Notes under the pieces: model-generated | Databases searched by the model: none | What the model saw: the letters and a program-made list of their open reading frames with translations, nothing else | What the model was told of the DNA's origin: nothing | NCBI RefSeq assembly: GCF_001949145.1 | Contig: NW_019091542.1 | Span: 289,992-353,991, forward strand | Source: Acanthaster planci | Lineage: Eukaryota > Echinodermata > Asteroidea > Valvatida > Acanthasteridae | DNA: 64,000 nt | Direction: 5' to 3' | In this document: one piece after another, positions 12,157 to 24,100 of the stretch | Position numbering within the stretch: the stretch's first letter is position 1 | How the letters are laid out: every line of letters begins with the position of its first letter | Program-made: the position numbers and the translations under genes

Positions 12157-15100
12157 ATGGCGGCGCCCAGTGCAACGAGACCGGGAGTGACTACAATTAC
12201 AACAAGCTTCCAGAAGAAAACAAGGGGGAAAGTAACGCAAATACCTGGGACCCGCCCATCTTTACAGAATGGGCAATTACTTGTATCAAGTGGGGTTCCT
12301 TCACTGGATTTTGTTGTTGGTAAGGGATGCCTTTTGCAGAAAGAATTCGCTTGAGCATGACATGTTTTAGGTGGAAACATCAGTGGTTGACACCCGGCAC
12401 CCTTCGTCATGTTCATCAAGCCGTGAGCATGAAGAAAATGAAAGTGTTTAGATTAGCGTCTGGAACATTTTGGGAAAAGCATTAGGCTTTTTTCATAATT
12501 CATTATTTATTTTTTTAAATTTATTTTTAGCAAGATGGTAATGCATAGCATGCATAGTGGCCGTGCATGGTGCATACACAGAGTAGTGCGAACAGTGTAT
12601 GCATCTATCAGAGCATTTAATCGTTTGTGTAATAGGTAGGCCTAGGTATGGTTAGGTACCTAAGTATTTTTAGACCCTTTTACTACTGCTTAATGATTTG
12701 GGATTTGAAATGTTTGTTTGATAGCCTTTTTGTGAAAACAATAAAAAATTGTGTAAATAACGAATTTATTCGGGGGTGTTTTGGAGCATGCGGGTGGTGG
12801 ACACAAAGCTAAAACTATCATTCTCATGGCCTAAACAATATTTTTCTCAGAAAACACCTCAATATATTCACTGCTAAATTTGACTTTAGGACATTTAATT
12901 GCTTTCAGATAGCAATTAAATGCAATTAGATTGCTTTCAGATAGCTTTGTAATAGGTCACTTCAAAGAAAAAAATTGGCGTCCGTATGTGGAATTCTTTC
13001 CCAAAAAGGGTTAAGGAGAGACTTTTTTCTGTTCTGGGTCAGCAAACATACTCAGTAGCAGGTTGGCTGCCTAGGCCAGCTAGGATACAGGGACAATGTT
13101 ATCAGAAGACTTTGTCTAAAATATGAAGGGAATATGTGACTGTTCAAGTAACAACCACCTTCTTTGACTGCCATGCACCACACAGCCTCAACAATCTTAA
13201 ATTGGCCCATTTCTTGCACTTGGCATGCTTGGGTTAGAAAATGGAAAATTCTTTGGTACACAATTATATAGGTTGGCCCATCATGTGTAGTGTGTAGGCC
13301 TACTGTACATGTACATCTCATGCCAGTTGCCCATTGTATTTTGGACACACAAGTCCAAGTGTTGGTCATTCTTTTAGACATAATTTTGATGCGAATAGTT
13401 TCTTAGGTTAAAGTATTGCTTTTGATGAATGTCTGGTTTAAAACTACAGTTTTCTTGTTTTTTAAGTACTTGGCTTATCAACTCATTTTTTCCTTCACAG
13501 GAGGGGGTATTGCTGTTGGGACCACCTTTCTCATTGGTAAGCCATAGCTTCCTTGTTGGAGTTTGGATTGAAAATCTTACTTTTACTTAATCTTACTTTT
13601 TGGAGAAAATATTTTGTATTCATTTGGTCAGAAATATACATCTTTCATTTCTTTTTTTCCCTTTGTAGAGGAAGACGCATATGGTAACTATGCTTCACTG
13701 TTGTTACGGTATTTCCTAGCTGAAGGAGTAATGACTGGTCAGAGTTTGTTCTTATCCAGTGCAGATGAAAAACCACAGAAAATGTTAAAGGTATTTATTA
13801 AGGATTTGATAAATATTTGTCTGTGACTGTAACAGGAATGCAGTTTTGCTTCAAATGTTGCACTGAACCCAGTTGATGTTCCTTGTGATATGTGTGACTT
13901 ATTACAGAATCTACCGTGTCCTGTAGAGGATGATCCTGTGAAAAAGGTGGCTGAAACGATCAGAGACAATGAGGGCGCTGTAAGCTCTGAAGATAGAATG
14001 AAGATAGCCTGGCGGTATGAACATCTTCCTAAACACCAGGTAAGACAGAGCAAATGACTATAGACAGACACTGCAGGTATTCCCTGTCTATTAGAATTGA
14101 ATTTAATGTTGCCATGTTGACCAGTCATGCTTTTAACATTCATCTAATTCTTGCAATGCCTTTTCTTTTAGTCTACTCCTTCAACACATCGGTTTGGCCA
14201 CTTCTACGATCTCAGTAAATCAATGCCAAGTGACAGATTATCCAGCATTTCCTGTCATTGTGTACCTATGAATGATGAATCTGGGTAAGGCTTGTCTGTT
14301 AGTCTCCTAGCTTGTTTATCTATTGCTTTGATCTAGCACATTAACTTTTCAATTGAAGTTGATGTTCTTGAAACATTCTGTTTGACTCTGTTTATTGATT
14401 ACTCTCTGTAGTGATTGTGATTCACTTTGATTTGTAAAATGGGTTGGATTTCTTTCTCAGTTCTGTTTCACCCTACCTGAGGTTATTTCAACACATTGAG
14501 CAGCAGATTACTGAAGGAGGCTTTAGTTTGTTACACAAACAGGTGGGTGCGAGCAACAGACATAACAACGGAATGACAAGTGAACTTGTAATAGTCCTTA
14601 TTCTCTGGAAAGCCATTTTTGCTTGTGTTCCCTGAATCTGTCGTATTCAATGTACGCTATAGAGGGATTTCACATAAGCGCCGTCTGCGCATATCAGCAC
14701 TGAAACCAAGGCTCTCTGTGTTGAACTTCGTTTGGTACACCCGCGGAGTCGACACAGTACATGCAGTATCCGGTTCGTAAACGTAACGCCACTTCAGTTT
14801 AAACCACCTCCACTGCACATGCAAATACATGACCATGACAGATACGTTAGTTCGCGGTAAATTGCCGCTATTTTTTCTTTAGATTTGATGTGTGGAGTCA
14901 TCCTGAAAGACTCTTGCAGCCTGAAAAGTCTGAATTTAACATACCTTTATGTATTTTGTGTCTTGGCTCCTTACTTTCAATCGTCTGATTGTATTAAGAA
15001 TTGAAGCTGACACATACAGCCTTGTTTTCAAATGCGGAAGTGCGCAGATCGACGCTAAAAGCGTCGTATTGGGATCCCTCTATTAATGGTGTGGTGGCAG

Positions 15101-17307
15101 AGTAGTTTGGCTACTGAGCCTCACTTTCAGTTTATTTTTTGTCGCTTTAACATTAAGCTACAATTTATTACAAATTCTAAATTGGTTGAAAGGTAAAGTA
15201 GCATTAATTTGTTACAAACATTTATTTTGTGGCTGTTAATTTTACTTTCAGGTTCTGAACTTTAAAAAGTTATCCTTGCTTTCAATTCAAGATGGCTGAC
15301 ACATTGTATTACTATACTGCTGGTTGTCAGGAATGGTTTGAACACTGCAAACCTGCACATTGTTTGTTTTTAATTCATTTTCAGTCCAGCAACAGAAATA
15401 TCTTAAGAATTGCCATCCACTCGTTGGCATCACCCTTATGGGGGGAGGAGCAGGTTGTCAGCCAGGGGGTGGAACTTTGCCAGTTTCTTCATGCACTCCG
15501 TGCCTTGCTTCGCAACTCTCTAGCAGTATGCGTCATCACTATGCCAACACATTTATTTGCAGTAAGTAAGATCTTGTTCTGAAGGAGGCTTTCAAGTGGT
15601 CGCATGGAGAGACCAAGAGTTTGCAGTCACACCTGGAAATAGCCACAAATTTAGTGTCCTCACTCTTTAATTGTTACATAGTAGATCACAGATAAATACA
15701 ATCTAAAAGGTACTTTATTTTGATCTGTCATTAGGATGTAGCTGTCATAAGGCGAGTAGAGAGGTTATGTGACACGGCCGTGAGATTGGAATCATTTGCT
15801 GGATCGGACAAGGAAAAGAATCCTGTGTACAAGGAGTATCATGGTGAGGTTGAGGGTTTATTTAGGTACCAGGTTCGACCCAGGGGAGCAGCTCTTGGGG
15901 TTCTGTTTAGGTAACAGGTTCCACCCAGGACAACAGCTCTTGGGGTGTGTTTAGGTAACAGGTTCCGCCCAGGGCAACAGCTCTAGGGGTGTGTTTAGGT
16001 AACAGGCTCCACCCAGGGGAACAGATCTTGGGGTGTGTTTAGTTAACAGGTTCCACCCAGGGGAACAGATTTTGGGGTGTGTTTAGGTAACAGGTTCCAC
16101 CCAGGGGAGCATCTTTTGGAGGTGTTTAGGTAACAGGTTCCACCCAGGGGAACAGATTTTGGGGTTTGTTTAGGTAACAGGTTCCACCCAGGGGAGCAGC
16201 TTTTGGGGGTGTTTAGGTAACAGGTTCCACCCAGGGGAGCAGCTTTTGGGGGTGTTTAGGTAACAGGTTCCACCCAGGGGAGCAGCTTTTGGGGGTGTTT
16301 AGGTAACAGGTTCCACCCAGGGGGTTTACGACTGTTTAGTGATACAGTTTCAGAGGTCTGGGGCTTGAGGGGTACAAGTTCATAGACTCTAGGGTGCCCT
16401 GCAGGTGCTAGAGATCAGTTGAGAATATGTCCAAATTAAATGGCTTCGGCTTGTAATTATACAGGACTGTATTGTAAGGGGCTGCAGCCACTCTCATAGA
16501 CTCATGTGTAGTTTTAAGCCACAGCAGAGTAAATCAAACATGACTTCATTTGAAACTTGGGAGGCAACATCTGCCTGGTCAAAGATTCCAAGGATTGGGG
16601 ATAATTTATGTACTGCAAATGTAATTATTTCAATTTTTCACTCCCTAGGATTATTTCATATCAAGCAACTGCCAAGATTAAACTCATTGAGTGGTCATAT
16701 GCCTGACACCACGGATCTAGCCTTTAAATTGAAGAGGAAGAAACTGACTATTGAGGTTTGTTGACTGTATTTCATGAGGTCTTCCGGGTGGGATTCATAG
16801 CTCATGTCTTGTTCTTTTCGACGGACAATTCAATAAACTTCACGCTGAAGTAGGGTTGTCAGAAGGGGGGAGGAGCAAATGATCTATAACTGTCCCTCCT
16901 CCTTAGAAATAAAATTGAAAAAAGGCAAAAAGAAGGAAAAATCAGAGAGAGCAGAGGATGATATACAGTGATCGGTTTGCTTAGAGAAACCTCCAAGTTG
17001 ACCCATTTTGACGTTTGCTCCCTCCCAGCTCTGAGAAATTGCTTCCCCTCCCCTTAAAAAAATCCCTGCTTTAACCCTAACCCTCCTCAGTCCTCCACCT
17101 GTTGGAGGACTGAGGAGTGTTAGGGTTAAAATCTAATAAGTCTTAAAGCCATCGAATTTAACATGGTAATTTTTTTGACAGAAGTTACATCTGCCTCCTG
17201 AGTTATCAGAGACGGTCAGCAGGCCGCAGGAAGATCCAGTACTAAGTGCAATAGCGCCCTCTCTGGGTTGTGGGTCAACTGGTGGACGAAGCAAATTGGA
17301 TTTCTGA
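12157..17307 (+). CDS. ELP4: Elongator complex protein 4, ten exons, complete
   Basis: Subunit of the Elp4-Elp5-Elp6 RecA-like ring of Elongator, which supports tRNA wobble-uridine (U34) modification. Exons with matching phases: 12157-12319, 13501-13536, 13669-13790, 13908-14039, 14172-14284, 14461-14542, 15385-15561, 15735-15843, 16649-16755, 17182-17307; 388 residues, against about 424 in human. Hallmarks: [18 protein letters not shown] near residue 30, the glycine-rich [10 protein letters not shown] across exons 1-2, [12 protein letters not shown] in exon 4, [10 protein letters not shown] in exon 5, [13 protein letters not shown] in exon 9, and the C-terminus GGRSKLDF. The start ATG sits in AACATGGCG, a good Kozak context. 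Exon 2 is only 36 bases. All introns are GT-AG. I place no certain poly(A) signal; AATAAA at 18666 is a distant candidate. Confidence 0.95.
14661..15081. mobile_element. MITE-like inverted-repeat element in ELP4 intron 6
   Basis: The segment begins AGAGGGATTTCACATAAGCG and ends with a sequence whose reverse complement begins AGAGGGATCCCAATACGACG. The terminal 8 bases match exactly, with further imperfect pairing. Length is 421 bp with no coding capacity. It accounts for about half of intron 6 (14543-15384). A target-site duplication is not clear (AT or TA at most), so the superfamily is left open. Confidence 0.55.
15859..16324 (+). repeat. minisatellite, about 11 copies of 43-46 bp, in ELP4 intron 8
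   Basis: The unit core is TTTAGGTAACAGGTTCCACC followed by CAGGGGAGCAGCTTTTGGGG. Copies start about every 43-46 bases from 15863 to 16300. The rightmost three are almost identical and the left ones more diverged, which suggests recent expansion at the right end. The array begins about 15 bases after the exon 8 donor (15844). Confidence 0.9.
17070..17130. repeat. 28-bp-arm hairpin with telomere-like ends, ELP4 intron 9
   Basis: The left arm (17070-17097) and right arm (17103-17130) are reverse complements with one mismatch and a 5-base loop. The outer part of each arm contains AACCCTAAC / GTTAGGGTT, the inner part CTCCTCAGTCCTCCA / TGGAGGACTGAGGAG. It lies 51 bases before ELP4 exon 10, so the pre-mRNA would carry a strong hairpin near the last 3' splice site. 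Confidence 0.9.
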
Positions 17308-20188
17308 GTCAACCAGATACCCCTCTCTCTCCAGTTGTAGGCATCACGCTCTGACTAATGATATGGGCAGATATGAAAATGATGACCCCTGTGTCAAAGG
17401 TCATGCAGACTTTGACCTGCTTGCTTCCCTGTGACCCTACAACTGAGAAACTGAGACTGGACAGTATAATGGAATGAAATGGTGACCTCCTTCAAAGTGA
17501 CATTTTAATCACAGCGGCTCAGTTGTTTTACAATGCAGCATCTGCAAAAGAAGAAAAAGCAAGGAGTAAATGAAATTACTTAAGAGAAAAGTAATTCAAC
17601 AGCACCACGTGTTTCTCCTTACTTGAGAAACTGGAGGCCTCTTTGGAAGTCTGGATTTTTTAAACATTTATGTAGAGAATATGTTTTGAACCATTACCAT
17701 TTGTTAGAAAAGCACTTGTCCTCCATAGCATATAGACAGAAACGATTTTGAAAGAAATCTTTTTGAAATATTAATTATTTGAAGGCTTATCATACGTCAG
17801 AGAAGCCTTGCAAGTTTTTTGTGCGAAAATTATTTCTATGTGATTTTGAGCAAAGTTTGGTCAGAAGTCAAAAGACTCTTGAATTTGTATTAAATTTGAA
17901 ATCTAGATGTCTCACACATGATCCAAGTACTTTTCTTTGTGTTCCAATATTATTTCTATATGGTTCAGAGAAAAGTTGAATTTTGGTCTGAATTTATTTA
18001 TTTTGCTATGCACCTCATGTATTTCATTAAAAAAATTCGGCCTAGATTTTGTATTAAATTTGAGATTGAAATGCCTTTCAGCTTATCCAAATGCACTATT
18101 TTTGTTCAAAAATTTATTTCTGTGTGATGTTGAGAAAAGTTAGTTTTGATTTATGTTGTTTCAACTTTAGAATGAGTACGAAATTTGAAACCATGATGCC
18201 TTAAAGATGATCCAAATATATTCCTTTTTGTTCAAAGTGATTTTTGAGTGATTTTGGGAAAAGTTAAATTTTGGTCAAAATTTAATTAGTTTGCAAGGCT
18301 GCCCCCTGCAATTTTTTTTTATTTCGACGTTCGAATTGTAAATGAATTTCAAATCTAGATGTCAGAAATATGATCTAAGTACACTCTTTTTGTTTCAAAC
18401 TGATTTTAGGTGATTTGAGAATAGTTGAATTTTTGTCAAAATCTTATTATTTTGCAAGGCATTGCATTTTTAAATTTTGACTCGTGAATTTGCATTGAAT
18501 ATGAAATATGCATATTTTTAAAATGATCCAAATGCATGGCTAGTTGTTCAAAAATGATCTCTGAGTGATTTTGAGAAAAGTGAAATGTTAGTAAGTTTCC
18601 TTTCGTTAATTATTTGAGCCTAGCCTTGTTAAATTGACAAATATGACTGCAGTTTGCCAGGGTTAAATAAAAATAAGAGTAACCTTATCGTATACTGCCA
18701 TCCAGGATATTTCGAGGATGAATAAATTACTTTGTCTAGGATTAACTGGCCAGTGATTGATGAAGTGAAAAATACTTTCCTTTCTTTGAAAACACTGGTA
18801 TGGGAGCCGCAAAAAATTTGACTTGCACTCAGGGGGCGCTGTTCATAAGACGTAAATCCTTCATGTGTAAAATTGAGATTGCCGTATTATTTTCTCGTTA
18901 TAAAATGTATTGTTCAGAGCAGCGGGTAATAATCCAACAAATTAAAAATCAGTAGATAAATGAAAGTACTGGCCAATGGCAGTCTTTATTTTACATACAG
19001 GATAACCCACTTGATCGAATTTCAACTGCGCAATGTATGGCTGGTTTCCGCGGCAGCCTGTGAATTCCAAATAAGTATGAATGCAGGGACCAGTGTAACT
19101 GTTTAACAATGAAATCAACACGTGGGGTGGCGCGCGCATTCATAAATTCGCGGGCGTTGTGGAAGGAGGGTTTCTCCTCGCCATCTTGACATCCAGCAAG
19201 TCTGCTTTTTTTGAGCGGAATGGAGCAGTTTTGACCCCCATTGGTGGAAGTGGCATAATTTACTGTTGTAGAGAGGGTAAGCTGAAATAATTATGGTTGG
19301 AAGCACCAGCTTTTTTAGCACGAAATTAAATTTCGACTGTGACTCGTTCACTTTGTGTAGGCAAGGACGTTTGTTAGGGGTGAGAGTCCATTTCTGGACA
19401 TCACAAATTGTCCCTTGCAGTAGTTAATTAGCCATTTAGAAATCATGTCATAAAAAGTCACATTTAGCAGTGGAAAGAGTGAAGCATCTTACTTAAAACG
19501 CTTAATTTTCCAGACCGGTCTTATAAGGTTTGCAACAGGGAATAAAGTGATGGCTATGTATAGAACTCTTGTAATTTCAACTTTTTTCCCAAGTCCTGCA
19601 CAAAATGGCTCCTCAACCCTAAAAAAAAAGACTTCCCAGGAAAGCAAAAGTAATTTGGGAATTAAGTGATCCGTACATGTAAATTTTAATTTGAAATTTG
19701 ATGCATTTCTCTGATTATCTGCTGTAGTCTTGATTGCTTCAGACTGATAAAAAGCCCACATTTTGTGGGTTTTGAAGAAGTATACTTATCTTGGAAATGT
19801 GCATGAAACCAGATATAGATTTTATACATTGAAATTTGTAAGTAAGGCTCACTGTCATCAGTAAAGCTGGTACAAATGCAAAAGCATTGTCCATATTGGT
19901 CAAAGGTCAGATAACCTCTTCCCAGCTTTTCTTCCTCGGGAAATCTTCTTTTTACACAAAGGGTTGCATGAGAAGCCAGCTTTTGGAGGACTGCTGTTTT
20001 TGGCACCTGAATAGTTGTAGAGTCCAACTAGTGAGGATTGCACCAAATTTTGCAGAGCCTCTTGAAGGTCTGGAAAGCTATGATAGATAAAAATAGGATG
20101 GAATGTAAAATCCTGTCCCAGAGTCTTTTAATTATAGCAGCCCAGGCTTGAGAAAAAATAATTAAAAAAATTATATTTTTCTTTACAG
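17308..20188. repeat. ELP4 3' flank with divergent AT-rich tandem repeats
   Basis: From about 17800 to 18620 a unit of roughly 120-160 bases recurs in diverged form. Its landmarks are GATCCAA-GTAC, TTTTTGTTCAAA, TTATTTCTATGTGATTTTGAG, AAAAGTTGAATTTTGGTC and TGAATTTGTATTAAATTTGAAA. Possible poly(A) signals for ELP4 lie at 17889 (ATTAAA) and 18666 (AATAAA). From 18630 to 20188 I see no gene. Confidence 0.5.
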
Positions 20189-20275
20189 ATGATCCCTGTA
20201 CACCATGATTTGAATCAGTAAGGAAGGCTGGAACCAACACTCGCACATACAGCTTGTAGGAAGAACGTAGACAAC

Positions 20276-21142
20276 ATGCATAAGACCCCCGCATCACAGG
20301 ATTCATCCGATTTGGCTAAGGGGATTGTTGATGAAAATGGTACAAAAGAAGACAGGTCATCCCAAGTAGGGGCCGGGGAATTAACGGCTTGCATGCTCAT
20401 AAGGTGAGGTAACCACCAAAAACCTTGTTTTACAAATGCGTCCTTTATTACTTAACTGTGCAAATTTCTTAGTTTCTAATGAGTGTCTGATAAACTAAAA
20501 GGAATTCTTTTCATGTCCTTAGGAATCGCAGTCTTCTATGATGTATGAGCTGAAAAAAGTGGAGATGAAAAGAATGAAAGTTTGGTACAAGGTAAGTTAC
20601 CACCAAAACAATTTTTTTCAAACCAGCTCAACCATCACACCATGTGTCTGTTTTAACCATTCAAATTTCTCATTGTTTGATTATTTTTGCCTGATTTTGT
20701 TTCAGCATCTACTCAGAAGGTGACCATCCACGTAGAGGCCGGGGGACAAGATTTCATGTTCACTAAGGTGAGGTAACCATTTTTTGCAGCTGTGAACATG
20801 CACAAGACCCCCGCATCACAGGGTTCATCAGATTTGGCTAAGGGATTGTTGCTGAAAATGGTACAACAGGAGAGGGGTCGATCATTCCATGTAGAGGCCG
20901 GGGACAAGATTGCATGTTCACTAAGGTAAGGTAACCATTTTTTGCAGCTGTGAACATGCACAAGACCCCCGCACCACAGTCTTCATCCGATTTGGACAAG
21001 GGCATTGTTTGTGAATCTGGTACAACGGGAGACAGGTCGATCATCCCAAGTAGAGGCCGGGGAATTCACGATTTGCATGTTCAGAAGGTGAGGTAACCAT
21101 TTCTTACAGGCGTGAACATGCACAAGAACCCCGGATCATAGC
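20276..21142 (+). repeat. tandem array of a 136-140 base exon-like cassette
   Basis: Five related units: unit 1 to 20403, unit 2 (3' part only) 20721-20767, unit 3 20790-20925, unit 4 20948-21087, unit 5 (5' part only) from 21110. Each intact border has an acceptor (TTTTTTGCAG or TTCTTACAG) before CTGTGAACATGCACAAG and a donor GTRAGGTAACC after AAG. Unit 4 is open throughout in one frame (46 codons starting VNMHKTP and containing IIPSRGRG). Unit 3 has a 1-base and unit 1 a 4-base deletion relative to it, and unit 5 meets a stop after nine codons. The spacer between units is exactly 22 bases, too short for a normal metazoan intron. Period about 160 bases. The 20523-20591 exon-like segment sits between units 1 and 2. 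Confidence 0.75.
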
Positions 21143-24100
21143 AACTAGGCTTGGTAAAGTAACCCTTTATTTTCATATCCAAGCAAACTTGAAACACTTT
21201 TGTTCAGGTTTGCTTCTTAACCATCCAGGGAAAATTTCTTGGAAACACTTTTTTGAAATAATTTTCCAAATTTGGTTGCTAGCTTGACACCTTTTCTGTG
21301 GAAGAAAAAAAATTGAAGAAAACAATTGGTCGAATAGTTGGTTTATGAAAATTAAGTTTTGAAATAAACTGTGCAGAATTGAAATTTAGTTTTGTGATGT
21401 TGGCCAAGGTTGACAGAAAAATCCATGAGTTTCAAGTCAGTTTAATATTTTCCCAGAATGGTTCAGCTGCATGTTGTGATTGTGCGGTGGTGGGTTATGT
21501 GTTGTGATTGTGTGGGGTGGTGGTCTCTCACAGGTCATCGGCTCAAATTGAGCATATTTCCTTCAAGTCCAATTCTATAAGGGACTATGGGATCAGCTAT
21601 ATCCCGATGTCCTCAAGACGGGTGATGGGATCTTCTATATCCCTACATCCCCAACGCAAGACCAGCGGGACTATGGGATCTGCTATATCCCTATGTCCAT
21701 CCAGGGGTGGATCTTAGGTGGCAGTGACGGGCTGGACAACTATAACTCGGCTCCTTGGGGAGCTTGCTTGTTAAAATTATATTAGGCTTCATGTGTCACA
21801 GTTTTCTCTTTGAGAGAATAATACAATGATTGTCATGGCAACATCATCAAACATCTTATTGGGGCCTATGAAAATGAATTTAAAATTTATGGTCCACTGA
21901 GAAACATAAGTATAGATTAATTAAGGTTAAGGAACTTGCCCCTGGATCCATCCCTGCTGCAAGGCTCCACCAGCGGTCATCTGTAGGGCTTAGGTAACTT
22001 CCTTCAGGGACTTTTTTCTTAGTAGTGAAACGATTTGAAGTTTCACTGTAGGGCTTTTTTTCCTGTAGCTCAGTTGGATCTGTTATATCCTTCTGAGCAT
22101 TGCAGAGACTATGGGATCTCCTATATCCCGATGTCGTTAGGGCTTAGGTGGGTGCGGAGATCGATATGAAATTGGAACTCGCTCCAGTTGGAGTCCTGGG
22201 GGGTTTCAATGCGAGTTGTGCGGAAGGGGCTAGGCAATTCGTGAGTCTAGCCCTACCAACGTTTCTGTTAGCCAAAAAAGATGCAGGTAGTTGTGTCCCT
22301 CGTGTCGAGGGCCGCGGACCTCTTCCATAGGGGCGTGGCCCTGTTATCATTGGGGTTAGCAAGGCGCTGGTACGTCCTCTCACCTACCCGGGGGTGGGAG
22401 GGCGCGCGTGAGTAGGCAAGGGCACTCTCCTTCGGGAGGGCGGACCGGACAGTGGCAGATGGTGCCCCTGCGGCCACAGGGTAGTACCAGTCTGTCCAGC
22501 GATGGGCCCGCTAATTGCCGAAAGCGTGCGGGGCTGGTATCCTGGGACCTTCACGTGGTGGCCCTGTTTTCACTAACCTTACCAGGATAATCACTTTACT
22601 GCAGCTTGAAAGGTGAGCATGCGACTGTACTCAACAAAGCACTTTCCTAGACAACTTTGTTTATTCTTAATTTTATCTCTCTGCTAGTGATTGGTTTTTT
22701 TCTTATTTTCAAGAGCATACAAAGAGTAGTCTTTTGACTCCTTTACCCCTCCTGATGAAGAGTGGAATTTCGGCATCACACTTCAACACCACTCACTGTT
22801 TGTCTTGTTGCATGAGACTGCTAACTAAAAAGTTCAAAACTTATTCAAAGATTTAAAAAATTTCCGTCAACAGAAAGAGACCTGAAGATTATGACTGATT
22901 CTCAAAACGAAGTGTCTACATTTTCAAATCTCTTATTTGGAACTGTAGTCAAGTTGAAGCAAGAATGTGTCCTAAAATTGAAATACTTTCCACTTTGGTA
23001 GTTTCTTTTTTTCTTTTTCATTTTGACAGGAAATGAAGAACTCTGAAGCGATATGTGAGGAACATGATGATCAAAATCTTTTACTAGTATGTAATTTTGC
23101 CATTGTTAACTACAGCTAGATCATTGCAGCGACAAATGCATTGGTGGCATCCTCCCCCCCACGAAAAACCTCAATAACCGCGCCTCCTCCTGGCCTTGTT
23201 TTGTTGATTGAGGACTCGCAATTGTTTTGCCTTGGATTATGAAATCATACTCCTCATCAGTCTTGTTTTGCATTGGCCATGTTTGCCAAACCATACGATC
23301 TTGGAGCATCCCAAAATATTTGCCGTTTTGATGGGGCAAGTAATTTTACATTTGTTCGAAATTAAATTAGTAAAGTTTCAACAACTTTCTAAAAAGGCAA
23401 CAGATAAGGATCCAAATGTTTGTCGTCTTTTCAAGTTAAGTTCGTAATCAGCATCCATGCCAATCAGATAGGTGCATTAAATGTTTTGTAGATTTGTAAG
23501 ATTTTACTTTTGTTTGTTCATGACAGTTTTCACAAAATGAGACAATTTGACCCCAAATCATGATTTTTCAAGGTTCATTTTTTGGCAAAATAAACTAGGT
23601 TATGCAATGCTTACAACTCGATGTAATCATTGTTTACCAAATCTACTCAAATCACCCGAATCACTGTCTCTGTGGGGCAATGTTTCAAGTAAACTGCATT
23701 TTTGTTTTTCATGAAGAGACAATTTTGTCTTCCATAGATATAACGTTGGCAATTAGATCAAAATTGAGGGCAAAACTGGCTTTGTAGTTTTCAGGAAGAG
23801 AAATTTGACTCCAGAAATGTATACAAAAGTAACAATGTTGCACCTGACACATGCTATGGCAAAAGTGTATATTGTATATGCCGTTTCAAGAAGAGACCAA
23901 AAGTCACATGACTTTTAGCTTTTCACGAACAGATAATCTTGTTTGTTTACAAAATAAACAACTTAAAATTCTAGAAATATTAGTTTTGTAGTTTTGTGTC
24001 ATGTAACATCCCCTTTTTCATGGAGTAGCATTGGTGAATTTAAAGGAATGCTTAAATGTAGGAAATTAAGCTTTTGAAATAGAGACCAACTTCAAATGCA

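Noticed and set aside
13739-14143. 134-codon minus-strand frame
   Set aside because: Antisense shadow of ELP4 exons 3 and 4.
20276-20403. Unit 1 of the cassette array as a normal coding exon joined to 20523-20591
   Set aside because: Its long open frame ends in phase 2, whereas the next exon is open only in phase 0; a 4-base deletion relative to unit 4 explains the clash.
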